Assembly: GCA_018263395.1 (NCBI GenBank)
Contig: JAANXF010000020.1
Coordinates: forward strand, 7,114-46,434
Source of the DNA: Methanonatronarchaeales archaeon
Lineage (GTDB): Archaea; Halobacteriota; Methanonatronarchaeia; JAANXF01
Reading direction: 5' to 3'
DNA: 39,321 nucleotides
A program made the position numbers and the translations under genes. Every line of letters starts with the position of its first letter. The stretch's first letter is position 1. Under the pieces are notes generated by a model. That model did no database searches. It saw nothing but the letters and a program-made list of their open reading frames with translations, and was not told the origin of the DNA. This document shows, in pieces, positions 29,978-38,165 of the stretch.

Positions 29978-30397
29978 TCATTCATTTAAAAATTTTTCTG
30001 CGCTTTCCACGAATATGTAGAAATCCTTCACACCTTCTCTAAAGTTTTTGTAGGCCTGTTCGTCATCGATTTTCGCGTATCTGTGAACCAATAGGTCCCT
30101 AAACCCCACCATATCCTTCAGCCTGTCGGCGACTGTCCTTTCGAGTATAGAGTTCTCCGCCAGTTTCTCTACGGAATCCCTATTATCAACCGGTTTACCG
30201 AGGCTCTTTCCCGCAATAACCATGTTACAGGCATCCAAAAGAACTTCACAGGCAAGTTAGAAGTCCCTCTCGACCGCCCTTCTGGTTCTCCTGTCCTCAA
30301 CGTAGCCATCAGGCTCCTCGGGAAGGTCCTCTTCGAGTTCCGATAAGTAGGTGAACAACTCGTCGAGCTTCCCCCTTAACCTCTCGGAGTCTATCAC
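29978..30397 (-). pseudogene. hepT: HepT-like HEPN (DUF86) toxin with one in-frame stop
   Basis: MIDSERLRGKLDELFTYLSELEEDLPEEPDGYVEDRRTRRAVERDF*LACEVLLDACNMVIAGKS...FRDLLVHRYAKID: RX4HXY motif present; TAA at 30257-30259. Confidence 0.75.
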
Positions 30398-30806
30398 GAC
30401 TTCGCCCTCCGCCGCACCTTTTCCATAACCTCATCGTGGTACTCGTCGAGGAACTTCTTGTACCTCGGGTACTCAAAGTCAGTTATTTTTACTAGTTCGA
30501 AAACGTGCTCTTTATCCCTCGAATAAACGCCATCCCCCTCCCTAAGCACCCTCCTCCGCACGTTTAGAGGCAACTCATCAAATATGACAGATCGATTCTC
30601 CCCGGGAGCTCCGATTCGAGCCTGAGCCTCTCCCGGAGAGCCAGTTCAACTCCCGGTTCAGTCACTACGCAGAGGTCCAGGTCACTCCCAGGACCGACTT
30701 CCCCTCTGGCCTGAGACCCAAAAAGGATGACGGAGTGGACAAAGTCTCTGGAGCGCAGAAGCTCCAAGGCATCCTTCAGAGCACTCACGGACTCCTGCTT
30801 CCGCAT
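30394..30806 (-). pseudogene. mntA: MntA-like minimal nucleotidyltransferase antitoxin with one frameshift
   Basis: GSQARGEVGPGSDLDL (GSX10DXD) then, in the next frame, VIFDELPLNVRRRVLREGDGVYSRD...; its TGA overlaps the hepT GTG. Confidence 0.75.
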
Positions 30807-31090
30807 ACACCCAAATCGAACCCACACGCCTTAAACGAGGCGGAGAAAAACCTGAAAGATTACGCCAGACCTCTTGTAGGATACTGATACAGAAGATAAC
30901 TTCGGGCCCGCCGGTTCTTTCTTGATATCTACCAAATAAATTATCAAAAGTGATAACTAAAGGTGTAGAAAATAAGAACCATAATGGTGGCTCTCGAGGA
31001 CTGCACGCCCATTCGGCTCCCCCAATGACGAACTTGCATAGGCGGAGCGACATCACCGACCCAACTGGTTCTATGGAGACCGACGCCGAC

Positions 31091-31347
31091 CTAGCCGTTT
31101 TCCAATCCGAAGGAATCGTGCTCTGCTACGGTGTCGACTTTATCTTTGGATTCACCTGGCCGGAAGTTGTCGAAAACTCCCCGGCGCCGGTGCACGACTT
31201 CGACCTCTAGTTCACCGTCGACCACTTTCCACCTCGCGACGTCTCCGTCCCGAATATCGAGCCACTGTCCCTCAACTCCAAGGCCGACAGCAAATCGAGG
31301 TTAACAGCCACGTTTCTATAATAACTCATAGTACGTACATCCCCCAT
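31091..31347 (-). pseudogene. AbrB/SpoVT-like antitoxin, apparent frameshift
   Basis: MGDVRTMSYYRNVAVNL / RFAVGLGVEGQWLDIRDGDVARWKVVDGELEVEVVHRRRGVFDNFRPGESKDKVDTVAEHDSFGLENG* across two frames. Confidence 0.5.
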
Positions 31348-31522
31348 ATCACCTGGCCCCGGACCCCCCCAAATATCCGTCATCTAAAGTGATGTCCAGA
31401 TAATCACTATCTAGATAATGAAATATGTCTTTCCGAAATCGAGAAAACACCTTTCTACGCCCTAAAACCGCGGCCTTTCCGGCACGGAAAAGATAAGTAG
31501 AAAAGCGGCAATCTAACCCGGA

Positions 31523-33727
31523 ATGCACGAGTGCCCGTGGCCGAGCTGCGAATACGAGGGAAGAGAGGAGGAGCACCTCGAACAGCACCTCGACGCGAAG
31601 CACGGCGGGGACAGCCCTCCGGGGCGGCCCGCCGCCCCCTCCCGTGAGCGGCAGACCGGTGCCCTCTCATCGTCGGTCTCCCTGCTGCTCGTCGGCGTGG
31701 CGGTCCTGGTGGGGAGCTACCAGCGGGTCCAGATGGGGACCCTCGATATGCTTCAGAAGTTCGACCCCTACGAACACTTTCACCTCGCCAGGTACTGGTT
31801 TAACGAGGGGGAGTACATGGTCCGGGACGCGCTGCTGTTCCCTGCCCGCAGCGGCCAGCACCCGGGCGTGGGTTACCCGCCGCTGACGCACTTCGAGCCC
31901 GCTGCGCTGACCAGGATCCTGAACTCGATAGGTTACGACGCCAGCCTCGTAGAGGTAATGGCCTTCCTCCCCGTCGTGCTGATGGCCCTGACCACCGTGG
32001 CGATGTACTTCTTGGGCAGGGAGGTCTACGACGCAAAGGTCGGCGTCATCGCCGCCCTGCTCACCGCCACGTTTCCGCCCTTCATCGAGGTCGGGCGCGC
32101 CGGGGCCTACGACACCAACCTCTACCTGTTCCTCTTCACCACCCTGACCCTGGCACTGTTCGCCAGGTCCCTCAACCAGACCGTTCGGCGGGACCGGCTG
32201 TACTGGGGCGCACTCGCCGGCATCTCTCTCGGCCTCTACGCCCTGCACTGGCGGGGGTACGTCATGTTCGCAGGATTCCTCGGCCTCGGCATCATCCTGT
32301 ACACCGGCATCGCCTCCATCACCGATAAACTGGAGCCCGACACCACGTATTCTTTCATCGGGATACTGGCCGCCGTCCCCATCATGTCGTTCTGGTATCT
32401 CCCCATGCATCACGTACGGGATATCTACGCCGTCACGGCAGTCGGTCTCCTCGGCCTCCTCCCCATCATCGCGTACAGATTCTCCGACTTCGTGGAGGAA
32501 AGGTTCGGGATACGGAACGGCAGAAACGTTCGGCATTACGTCTCGGCCGTCGCACTTATCACAGCAGCACTTACGGTGTACTACGCCGTTCAGTTCGGCC
32601 GCCTACCGGGCGGACTCAGCGTTCCAGGAATTGGAATGTTCGACACGTCGGGCAGTTACCTGACGACCATCGCCGAACTCCAGTCCGCATTCGAGGGAGG
32701 GAATCCGCTGAAGCGCTCCTTCGGTATGCTGGGGGAGCTCGTGCTTCCCGTGGCCGGCCTCCCGGTTCTCTTCGTCGGATACAAGATCTGGAGGGATTTC
32801 CACCCCAGACGGTTCCTCGAGCTCACGTTCGTCATGCTGACGTTCCTCATGATGTTCGAGGCGGCCCGGTTCCTGGAGCCGTACGTGGCCGTGGTCACCC
32901 TGACCCTCGGAGGCATGTTCGGGTGGGCGCTTGACGCAGCCGGCATCGAGGAACTCGGAGAGACCGTGGAGGCCATCCCCTTCGCTAGGGTTACCGCCGT
33001 AGCCGTGGTTCTGGTATTTCTCTCTACCTCAGCGATGCCCATAGTAGCCGCAAACGGGAATCTGGGGAGGTCCATGCCCGCGGTTTACTGGGAGTCGAAC
33101 GGGGCGTGGGTCTCGACGTATGGCCACATGGCGCAGTCGCCGGAGTTCGACGGGTCCACCGCCGTCATGTCGTGGTGGGACTACGGGTTCCCGGCGAAGG
33201 CCCTCTCGGAGGTGCAGTACGTCAGCGACAACACTCAGGTAAACATAGATGTACCTGCGAAGTTCTACGTCATGCAGAATCTTACTGAGGGACGCCTCTA
33301 CCTCACCGAGGAGCTCAAACGGGAGAGGGGGGAGGACGTGGACTACGTCGTGGGCAACAAGTACCTCGCGTTCGGCAAGTGGCACGCCGTCGTCACCGTC
33401 GCCTCAGTTGAGACCGAAATGGACACCCCGAACTTGTTCGACGATAAACGTGAGCAGGGGGAGGAGCAATGGATCATGTCTAACCGGGGCGTCGGCAGCG
33501 AGGCCGGGAAGAGCAACTACTACAGGCTCTCCTTCTACAACGCGTCGAGGTACGGCGTCGGCGACGAACCGTTCCCGGGGTACACCATCGCGTACCAGTC
33601 CCCGCAGTGGTACATCGAGACCGACGAGGGCCTCAGGGTGGCCATGAAGGGCAGGATAGACGAAGCCGGCTACCCGGGGTCCAGAGTGGTGGGGCCCGCC
33701 ATAACGATTTACGAGCTGGAGAAGTGA
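31523..33727 (+). CDS. aglB: oligosaccharyltransferase AglB (STT3 family) with N-terminal C2H2-like zinc finger
   Basis: FDPYEHFHLARYW, GAYDTNLYLF, STAVMSWWDYGFPAKALSEVQYVSDN (WWDYG). N-terminus MHECPWPSCEYEGREEEHLEQHLDAKHGG. Confidence 0.9.
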   Translation: MHECPWPSCEYEGREEEHLEQHLDAKHGGDSPPGRPAAPSRERQTGALSSSVSLLLVGVAVLVGSYQRVQMGTLDMLQKFDPYEHFHLARYWFNEGEYMVRDALLFPARSGQHPGVGYPPLTHFEPAALTRILNSIGYDASLVEVMAFLPVVLMALTTVAMYFLGREVYDAKVGVIAALLTATFPPFIEVGRAGAYDTNLYLFLFTTLTLALFARSLNQTVRRDRLYWGALAGISLGLYALHWRGYVMFAGFLGLGIILYTGIASITDKLEPDTTYSFIGILAAVPIMSFWYLPMHHVRDIYAVTAVGLLGLLPIIAYRFSDFVEERFGIRNGRNVRHYVSAVALITAALTVYYAVQFGRLPGGLSVPGIGMFDTSGSYLTTIAELQSAFEGGNPLKRSFGMLGELVLPVAGLPVLFVGYKIWRDFHPRRFLELTFVMLTFLMMFEAARFLEPYVAVVTLTLGGMFGWALDAAGIEELGETVEAIPFARVTAVAVVLVFLSTSAMPIVAANGNLGRSMPAVYWESNGAWVSTYGHMAQSPEFDGSTAVMSWWDYGFPAKALSEVQYVSDNTQVNIDVPAKFYVMQNLTEGRLYLTEELKRERGEDVDYVVGNKYLAFGKWHAVVTVASVETEMDTPNLFDDKREQGEEQWIMSNRGVGSEAGKSNYYRLSFYNASRYGVGDEPFPGYTIAYQSPQWYIETDEGLRVAMKGRIDEAGYPGSRVVGPAITIYELEK

Positions 33728-33768
33728 CGGGACCGTCGCTGAATCCCCGCGACGACCGGGGCCCACCG

Positions 33769-33875
33769 GGCCTCCACGGACTCCGCACCGAGACACTCCG
33801 GTCCTTCAAAAAATCTGGGTCACCGTCCTTACAGAACCCACGCAGGTGACCGGGCACGGCGAGGAACGGGTCCCC
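33769..33875 (-). repeat. repeat copy 1 of deacetylase-like C-terminal coding segment (degenerate)
   Basis: DNA alignable by eye to 37928-38053: cctccacg-a--ccgcaccg-g...ggtgaccg-gca-cggcgaggaacgggtc; peptide traces DPFLAVPGH and FFEGPECLGAESVEA. Confidence 0.5.
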
Positions 33876-34012
33876 ACCTCCATAGCGCCCTCCACCACAG
33901 ATCGGAGGCTCCTTGGGCACCCCGGAAAGCGTCAGGTCAAAACTCGAGGAGGATGTCGGTTCGAAGCCTGCACGAAAACAGTTTTACCTCGGACCGCAGA
34001 ACTGGTACCGTA

Positions 34013-34288
34013 ATGGAGTGGATCGTGGAGACAGAGGACGTGATGGGGGGAGCTCCGAGGATAAAGGGTCGCCGCATCTCTGTCCTTCAGGTTTACGAAA
34101 TGGTGTACGAGGGCGACCTGGAGCCCGAGGAGGTCGCCGAAAAGTACGACCTGGACATGAGCGCCGTCTATGCCGCACTCCAGTACTACTTCGAAAACGT
34201 GGTGGAGATGGAGGCTCTACGGGAGAGGTACGCCGAAATCGAGAGAGAGGCCAGAAGGGACGGAGTAACTTCTCCGAAACCGGCCTGA
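34013..34288 (+). CDS. DUF433 antitoxin (module 1)
   Basis: MEWIVETEDVMGGAPRIKGRRISVLQVYEMVYEGDLEPEEVAEKYDLDMSAVYAALQYYFEN. Confidence 0.85.
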   Translation: MEWIVETEDVMGGAPRIKGRRISVLQVYEMVYEGDLEPEEVAEKYDLDMSAVYAALQYYFENVVEMEALRERYAEIEREARRDGVTSPKPA

Positions 34289-34291
34289 CCT

Positions 34292-34623
34292 ATGGAGAAA
34301 ACGGCTCTCCTCTGTGATGAACACGTCGACACCGTCCTCGTCTCTCTGCTCCGAAACTCCGGGTACGACGTGGAAACGGTGGAGGAGGACCTGGGTAAGG
34401 GCCTGAACGACGAAAGGATCGAGACCTACCTCGGAAGCACGGGAAGAGTCCTGGTGACCAACGACAGAGACCTGAAAACGCCCCCTCTACGGGGCTACTG
34501 TTCTACCACGATCAGAACGAGGAACCGAGAACGCTTTTCAGGGCAATAGAGTCCATAAACAGATACATCGATCCCGACGAGATCTCGGGAAAAGTATTCT
34601 TCATCCCTGGCGGATGGGTATAA
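34292..34623 (+). pseudogene. DUF5615 PIN-like toxin (module 1), one apparent -1 frameshift
   Basis: LLCDEHVDTVLVSLLRNSGYDVETVEEDLGKGLNDERIETYLGSTGRVLVTNDRD / frame change near 34472 / APSTGLLFYHDQNEEPRTLFRAIESINRYIDPDEISGKVFFIPGGWV*. Confidence 0.75.
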
Positions 34624-34691
34624 ACCGGCGTCAACTTTCCCTCCTCCCTTTGAACCCGTAAGGACCTGGTTAAGAGCAAACCGTCCCTCCA

Positions 34692-34839
34692 CTACCAGCC
34701 AGCCAGCATCTCCACCTCCCGCACCTCCACGAACCCCGCCCCGCGGCCCTTCATCTCCCCGAAGAACCTCTCCAGCACCACCAAATCCTCGTCACTCCCA
34801 AACTCCCACTGGTGCCCAAACATCGCGAGGAACGGCTCC
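34692..34839 (-). repeat. repeat copy 2 of deacetylase-like C-terminal coding segment
   Basis: REPFLAMFGHQWEFGSDEDLVVLERFFGEMKGRGAGFVEVREVEMLAGW*, closely similar to copy 5. Confidence 0.75.
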
Positions 34840-34848
34840 CGGACACCG

Positions 34849-34965
34849 AGAGAATGGGACGAAAACACGGCCATACTCAGGGGAGAAATCAGGTTCATCG
34901 ACGGAGTTAGGCTCTCGTTCACGGAGTTCTACAGGAGGGAGAGACGGATCAGGGTGAAGGATTTA
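34849..34965 (+). pseudogene. possible TumE/DUF6516-like toxin fragment
   Basis: REWDENTAILRGEIRFIDGVRLSFTEFYRRERRIRVKDL, reminiscent of TumE; no complete ORF. Confidence 0.25.
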
Positions 34966-34994
34966 AGGGTACCGATGACTCATACCTATTCACC

Positions 34995-35432
34995 GTGCCT
35001 GCTTCCACGTACAGCGTAACGTTTACAGGAAGGGTTCAGGACATCGGTTTCCGTGACCTCGTCGAGAAGGAGGCTCAGACCCTCGGCATACGAGGTATCG
35101 TCTATAACCGTGGGAGGGACAGGGTCCAGGTGCTCTGCCAGGGCATAGGTGAATCCGTCCAGGAACTCGTCGAGGGCGTCGAGAAGAAGGCACCGAACCT
35201 CGACGCAGATGTGGGGGACATCGAGATGCAGGAGATAGCGGCGGATGTCCCGGACCTGCCCACGTTTACCAAGGTCCAGAGTGAAACCCTCGGAGACATC
35301 GGTCGAAAGCTGGACGACGGCGTCGACGTACTCAGGAGCCTCGACGAGGGACAGGGAGAGCTCGTGGAAGGACAAAGGGAACTCGTGGAGGGGCAGAGAG
35401 AGATGATCGACGTCCTGAAAGAGAGGCTCTAA
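34995..35432 (+). CDS. acylphosphatase domain with C-terminal coiled-coil extension
   Basis: YSVTFTGRVQDIGFRDLVEKEAQTLGIRGIVYNRGRDRVQV, followed by heptad-like GQGELVEGQRELVEGQREMIDVLKERL. Confidence 0.85.
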   Translation: MPASTYSVTFTGRVQDIGFRDLVEKEAQTLGIRGIVYNRGRDRVQVLCQGIGESVQELVEGVEKKAPNLDADVGDIEMQEIAADVPDLPTFTKVQSETLGDIGRKLDDGVDVLRSLDEGQGELVEGQRELVEGQREMIDVLKERL

Positions 35433-35525
35433 GGTTAAGCACCGGTCCAGGAGAGGCCGCGGACCTACTTCCCGCACCCACCATCGGCGCCACCCTTCGT
35501 ACGGATACACAGCGCCATGGCCAGG

Positions 35526-35680
35526 TGCCCCTCGCCCTGGAACTCCCACCGGTGACCGAACATGGCGAGAACGGTTCCACTCCCACCTTCACGGCCGCCT
35601 CACAACACAACCCCAGGAACCCGTCCAGACCCACCTCCCTCAACGTGTAGGTATCTAAGAAGGGGATCTCGAAGTGAGGC
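35526..35680 (-). repeat. repeat copy 3 of deacetylase-like C-terminal coding segment (frameshifted)
   Basis: PHFEIPFLDTYTLREVGLDGFLGLCCEAAVKVGVEPF, then LAMFGHRWEFQGEGHLAMAL in the +1 frame. Confidence 0.65.
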
Positions 35681-35851
35681 ATCTGTGTCCCCTCAGTTAG
35701 GGGGCAGAACATGAAGAAGCTCACAAATACCCCGGAGTCCAAGGCCACATTTCTGCTATCGCTCCCTGGACCGAACGTTCGAGACCGTTCCCGTATCTCG
35801 GGAGGAATCTGGCAAGGAAGAGTTATTACCTGTTACAGATAATTCATAGTC

Positions 35852-36370
35852 ATGTGTGCTCCCGCGGAATCGACCAGGCACCCTATCGACCGGGCAACGG
35901 CCCTGACCGATGTGCTGGAAACCCCGGCGCTCGCCAAGATGTATACCTACGTCCGGCGAAACAGGTCCTCCACGGTCCGGCAGATCGTGGACGAACTCGG
36001 CGTTCCACAGGGAACAGCCTACGACTACGTTAAGAGACTGGAGAGCACCGGCTTTATCGCTAAGACAGGGGAGGAGCGCCCCTACGAGTACAAAGCGAAG
36101 GACGTAACCCTTACCCTCTCCGCCGACGACGAGAGCCGCACAATCACTCCGCAGCTCGTCGCAGCAGCAGCCCTTCGCGAAGAAAACGGCGACATCGAGC
36201 TCTTCGTGGAGCGCCACGGCCTGGACGGCCTCGCGACGGCCCTGGAATACGCCGAGGAATACGTGAAAGGTGAGATAAACCACCGGATCGCGGCCCGCGA
36301 ACTCGGAATCTCTCCCCTGGAGGCCGAAATCATCCTGCAGGCCCTGGAACCGGTAGTCCCCGAGGAATAG
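35852..36370 (+). CDS. wHTH transcriptional regulator/antitoxin
   Basis: MYTYVRRNRSSTVRQIVDELGVPQGTAYDYVKRLESTGFIAKTGEERPYEYKAKDVTLTL. Confidence 0.8.
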   Translation: MCAPAESTRHPIDRATALTDVLETPALAKMYTYVRRNRSSTVRQIVDELGVPQGTAYDYVKRLESTGFIAKTGEERPYEYKAKDVTLTLSADDESRTITPQLVAAAALREENGDIELFVERHGLDGLATALEYAEEYVKGEINHRIAARELGISPLEAEIILQALEPVVPEE

Positions 36371-36375
36371 TCCGG

Positions 36376-36901
36376 ATGGGCACGGCGTACGTGGCGGACA
36401 CCGGGTATTCGTCCGGTGCGGCGATCCGGACAACGAGAAGCACTGCCTCCTCCGGAAGGCCCTGCAGGAGACCGGGACAAAACTCCTGATCCCCAACAAG
36501 TATACGAGGAACTCGGTGGCGACCCATCGGCCGAGGGATACCCGTCCGGCGAAACCCGGTGGAAGCAGGGACTCGAGGAGGGATGGATCGAGGTCAGAAC
36601 CCTCGACTACAGCGCCCCTGTGGTCGCCAGAACGATGGACGCCACCACCCGCTTCATAGCCAGCTAGACGAACCGGAAGCTCGACGAAATCGAGAAGGCC
36701 GACGGGGCACTCGTAGGCCTCGCGGCCCAGCTCCTCGACACGGGCGAGGCCGACACCGTCGTCCTCCTCACCACCGACAAACCCGCCGGACACGCCGCCG
36801 AAACGGTCCTGCCTCGACACGGATTCAGGGACCGAATCGAGTACCGACACGTCGGCCCCGGGTACACCGAAAACCTGTCGAAGGAGGACTTCACCCGATA
36901 A
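36376..36901 (+). pseudogene. PIN-domain ribonuclease-like toxin, two frameshifts plus one in-frame stop
   Basis: MGTAYVADTG / VFVRCGDPDNEKHCLLRKALQETGTKLLIP / VYEELGGDPSAEGY...FIAS*TNRKLDEIEKADGALVGLAAQLLDTGEADTVVLLTTDKPAGHAAETVL...FTR*; TAG at 36665-36667. Confidence 0.65.
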
Positions 36902-36943
36902 CTCCCCTTAACTCGAAGAAACCTCGCTACCCAACGGTAACCG

Positions 36944-37085
36944 AAGCCAGTCCCGGCACCTCCCTCACCTCCACGAACCCCGCACCGAGACCCACCAGCT
37001 CATCGAAGAATCCATTCAGGGTATTCGAATCATCGGAGCCGGGGCTGCTCAGAGTATACGTCTCCAGAAGACGGAGCCTGAAGTG
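36944..37085 (-). repeat. repeat copy 4 (internally deleted)
   Basis: FFDELVGLGAGFVEVREVPGLASV end is retained; the other end (gctcagagtatacgtctccagaagacggagcctgaagtg) aligns with copy 3; the middle is lost. Confidence 0.6.
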
Positions 37086-37203
37086 GACAAACAGATCTTT
37101 CGGCCCCGTATAAACTTCTCATCAAATGAAGACCCTCATACTTCCGGTGGACGAGTCAGCAAACAAACTTAAGCAAAAAGGGAGAGATACCGTACTCAAG
37201 AAA

Positions 37204-37482
37204 ATGGCGGAGATAGTGAAAACGGAAGGGGTGCTGAGCGGAAAGGCCCGCATAGAGGGAAAAAGGATCTCCGTATACCAAATAGGGGAGATGGTCCTCG
37301 AAGCAGGGTTCTCACCCGAGCGCGTGGCCGACCAGCTCGACCTTTCCCTCGGAGAGGTGTACTCCGCCCTGGCCTACTACTACGAGCACCTCGACGAGAT
37401 GGAGGAAATACGGAAACGATGGGCCAAAATCGAGGAGGACCTGAAGAGGGACTCTAAAGCTCCGAGAAAGGTGGAGCATTAA
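37204..37482 (+). CDS. DUF433 antitoxin (module 2); an upstream start at 37126 is possible
   Basis: MAEIVKTEGVLSGKARIEGKRISVYQIGEMVLEAGFSPERVADQLDLSLGEVYSALAYYYEH. Confidence 0.85.
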   Translation: MAEIVKTEGVLSGKARIEGKRISVYQIGEMVLEAGFSPERVADQLDLSLGEVYSALAYYYEHLDEMEEIRKRWAKIEEDLKRDSKAPRKVEH

Positions 37483-37485
37483 TCC

Positions 37486-37824
37486 GTGGCCCTGGCCTTC
37501 TTGGCGGATGAAAACGTCAACTTTGAGTACGTTAATGCCCTCCGCATGAATGGGTACGAGGTCGTCTCCACGGAAGAATACGGAAAAGGGGAGAAGGACG
37601 AGAACGTTCTCGAAAGGGCAGCCGATGAAGAGTTGGTGCTCATCACGAACGACCTCGACTTCCGAAGCAAAGCAGAGGAAATGGAGCACTCCGGCGTTGT
37701 TCTCTACCGGGACCAGAGAATCGATCCCGGAAGATTTGTAACGGGAGTAAAGGCTATTGAGAGGGCCTACACCGAATCGGGGCTACATAACAGGTTGGAG
37801 TGGCTGGAGCAATGGATACGATGA
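37486..37824 (+). CDS. DUF5615 PIN-like toxin (module 2), intact
   Basis: LAFLADENVNFEYVNALRMNGYEVVSTEEYGKGEKDENVLERAADEELVLITNDLDFRSKAEEMEHSGVVLYRDQ. Confidence 0.88.
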   Translation: MALAFLADENVNFEYVNALRMNGYEVVSTEEYGKGEKDENVLERAADEELVLITNDLDFRSKAEEMEHSGVVLYRDQRIDPGRFVTGVKAIERAYTESGLHNRLEWLEQWIR

Positions 37825-37892
37825 GCCTCCGGACAGAAAACACCGAACCGTCGGAGCCACACCACACGGCCGTCTCAGCCTGAAGATCAATC

Positions 37893-38165
37893 ACCAGGCC
37901 TCCGCCCTAACCCCGGCCAACCCCGGCACCGCCCGTACCTCCACGAACACCGCACCGCGGCCCTCCAGCTCCTCGAAAAACCTCTCCAGCAGCACCAGGT
38001 CCTCGTCCGCCCCGAACTCCCACTGGTGACCGAACGCCGCGAGGAACGGGTCGGTGGAGAGTTCGGTGGAGATCTCACGACACAGTTCCACGAACCCGTC
38101 CAGACCCGTCCCCCTCAGCGTGCAGGTGTCCAGGAACGGGAACTCGAAACGGTTAGCGGCCCTAC
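37893..38165 (-). repeat. repeat copy 5, longest copy of the deacetylase-like C-terminal coding segment
   Basis: NRFEFPFLDTCTLRGTGLDGFVELCREISTELSTDPFLAAFGHQWEFGADEDLVLLERFFEELEGRGAVFVEVRAVPGLAGV. Confidence 0.7.

Noticed and set aside
30950-31210. 86-aa plus-strand ORF MITKGVENKNHNGG...
   Set aside because: Antisense to the AbrB-like antitoxin reading, no domain features.
35756-36850. 364-aa minus-strand ORF
   Set aside because: Fully antisense to the HTH gene and the PIN pseudogene; composition and motifs support the plus strand, and this is a high-GC shadow ORF.
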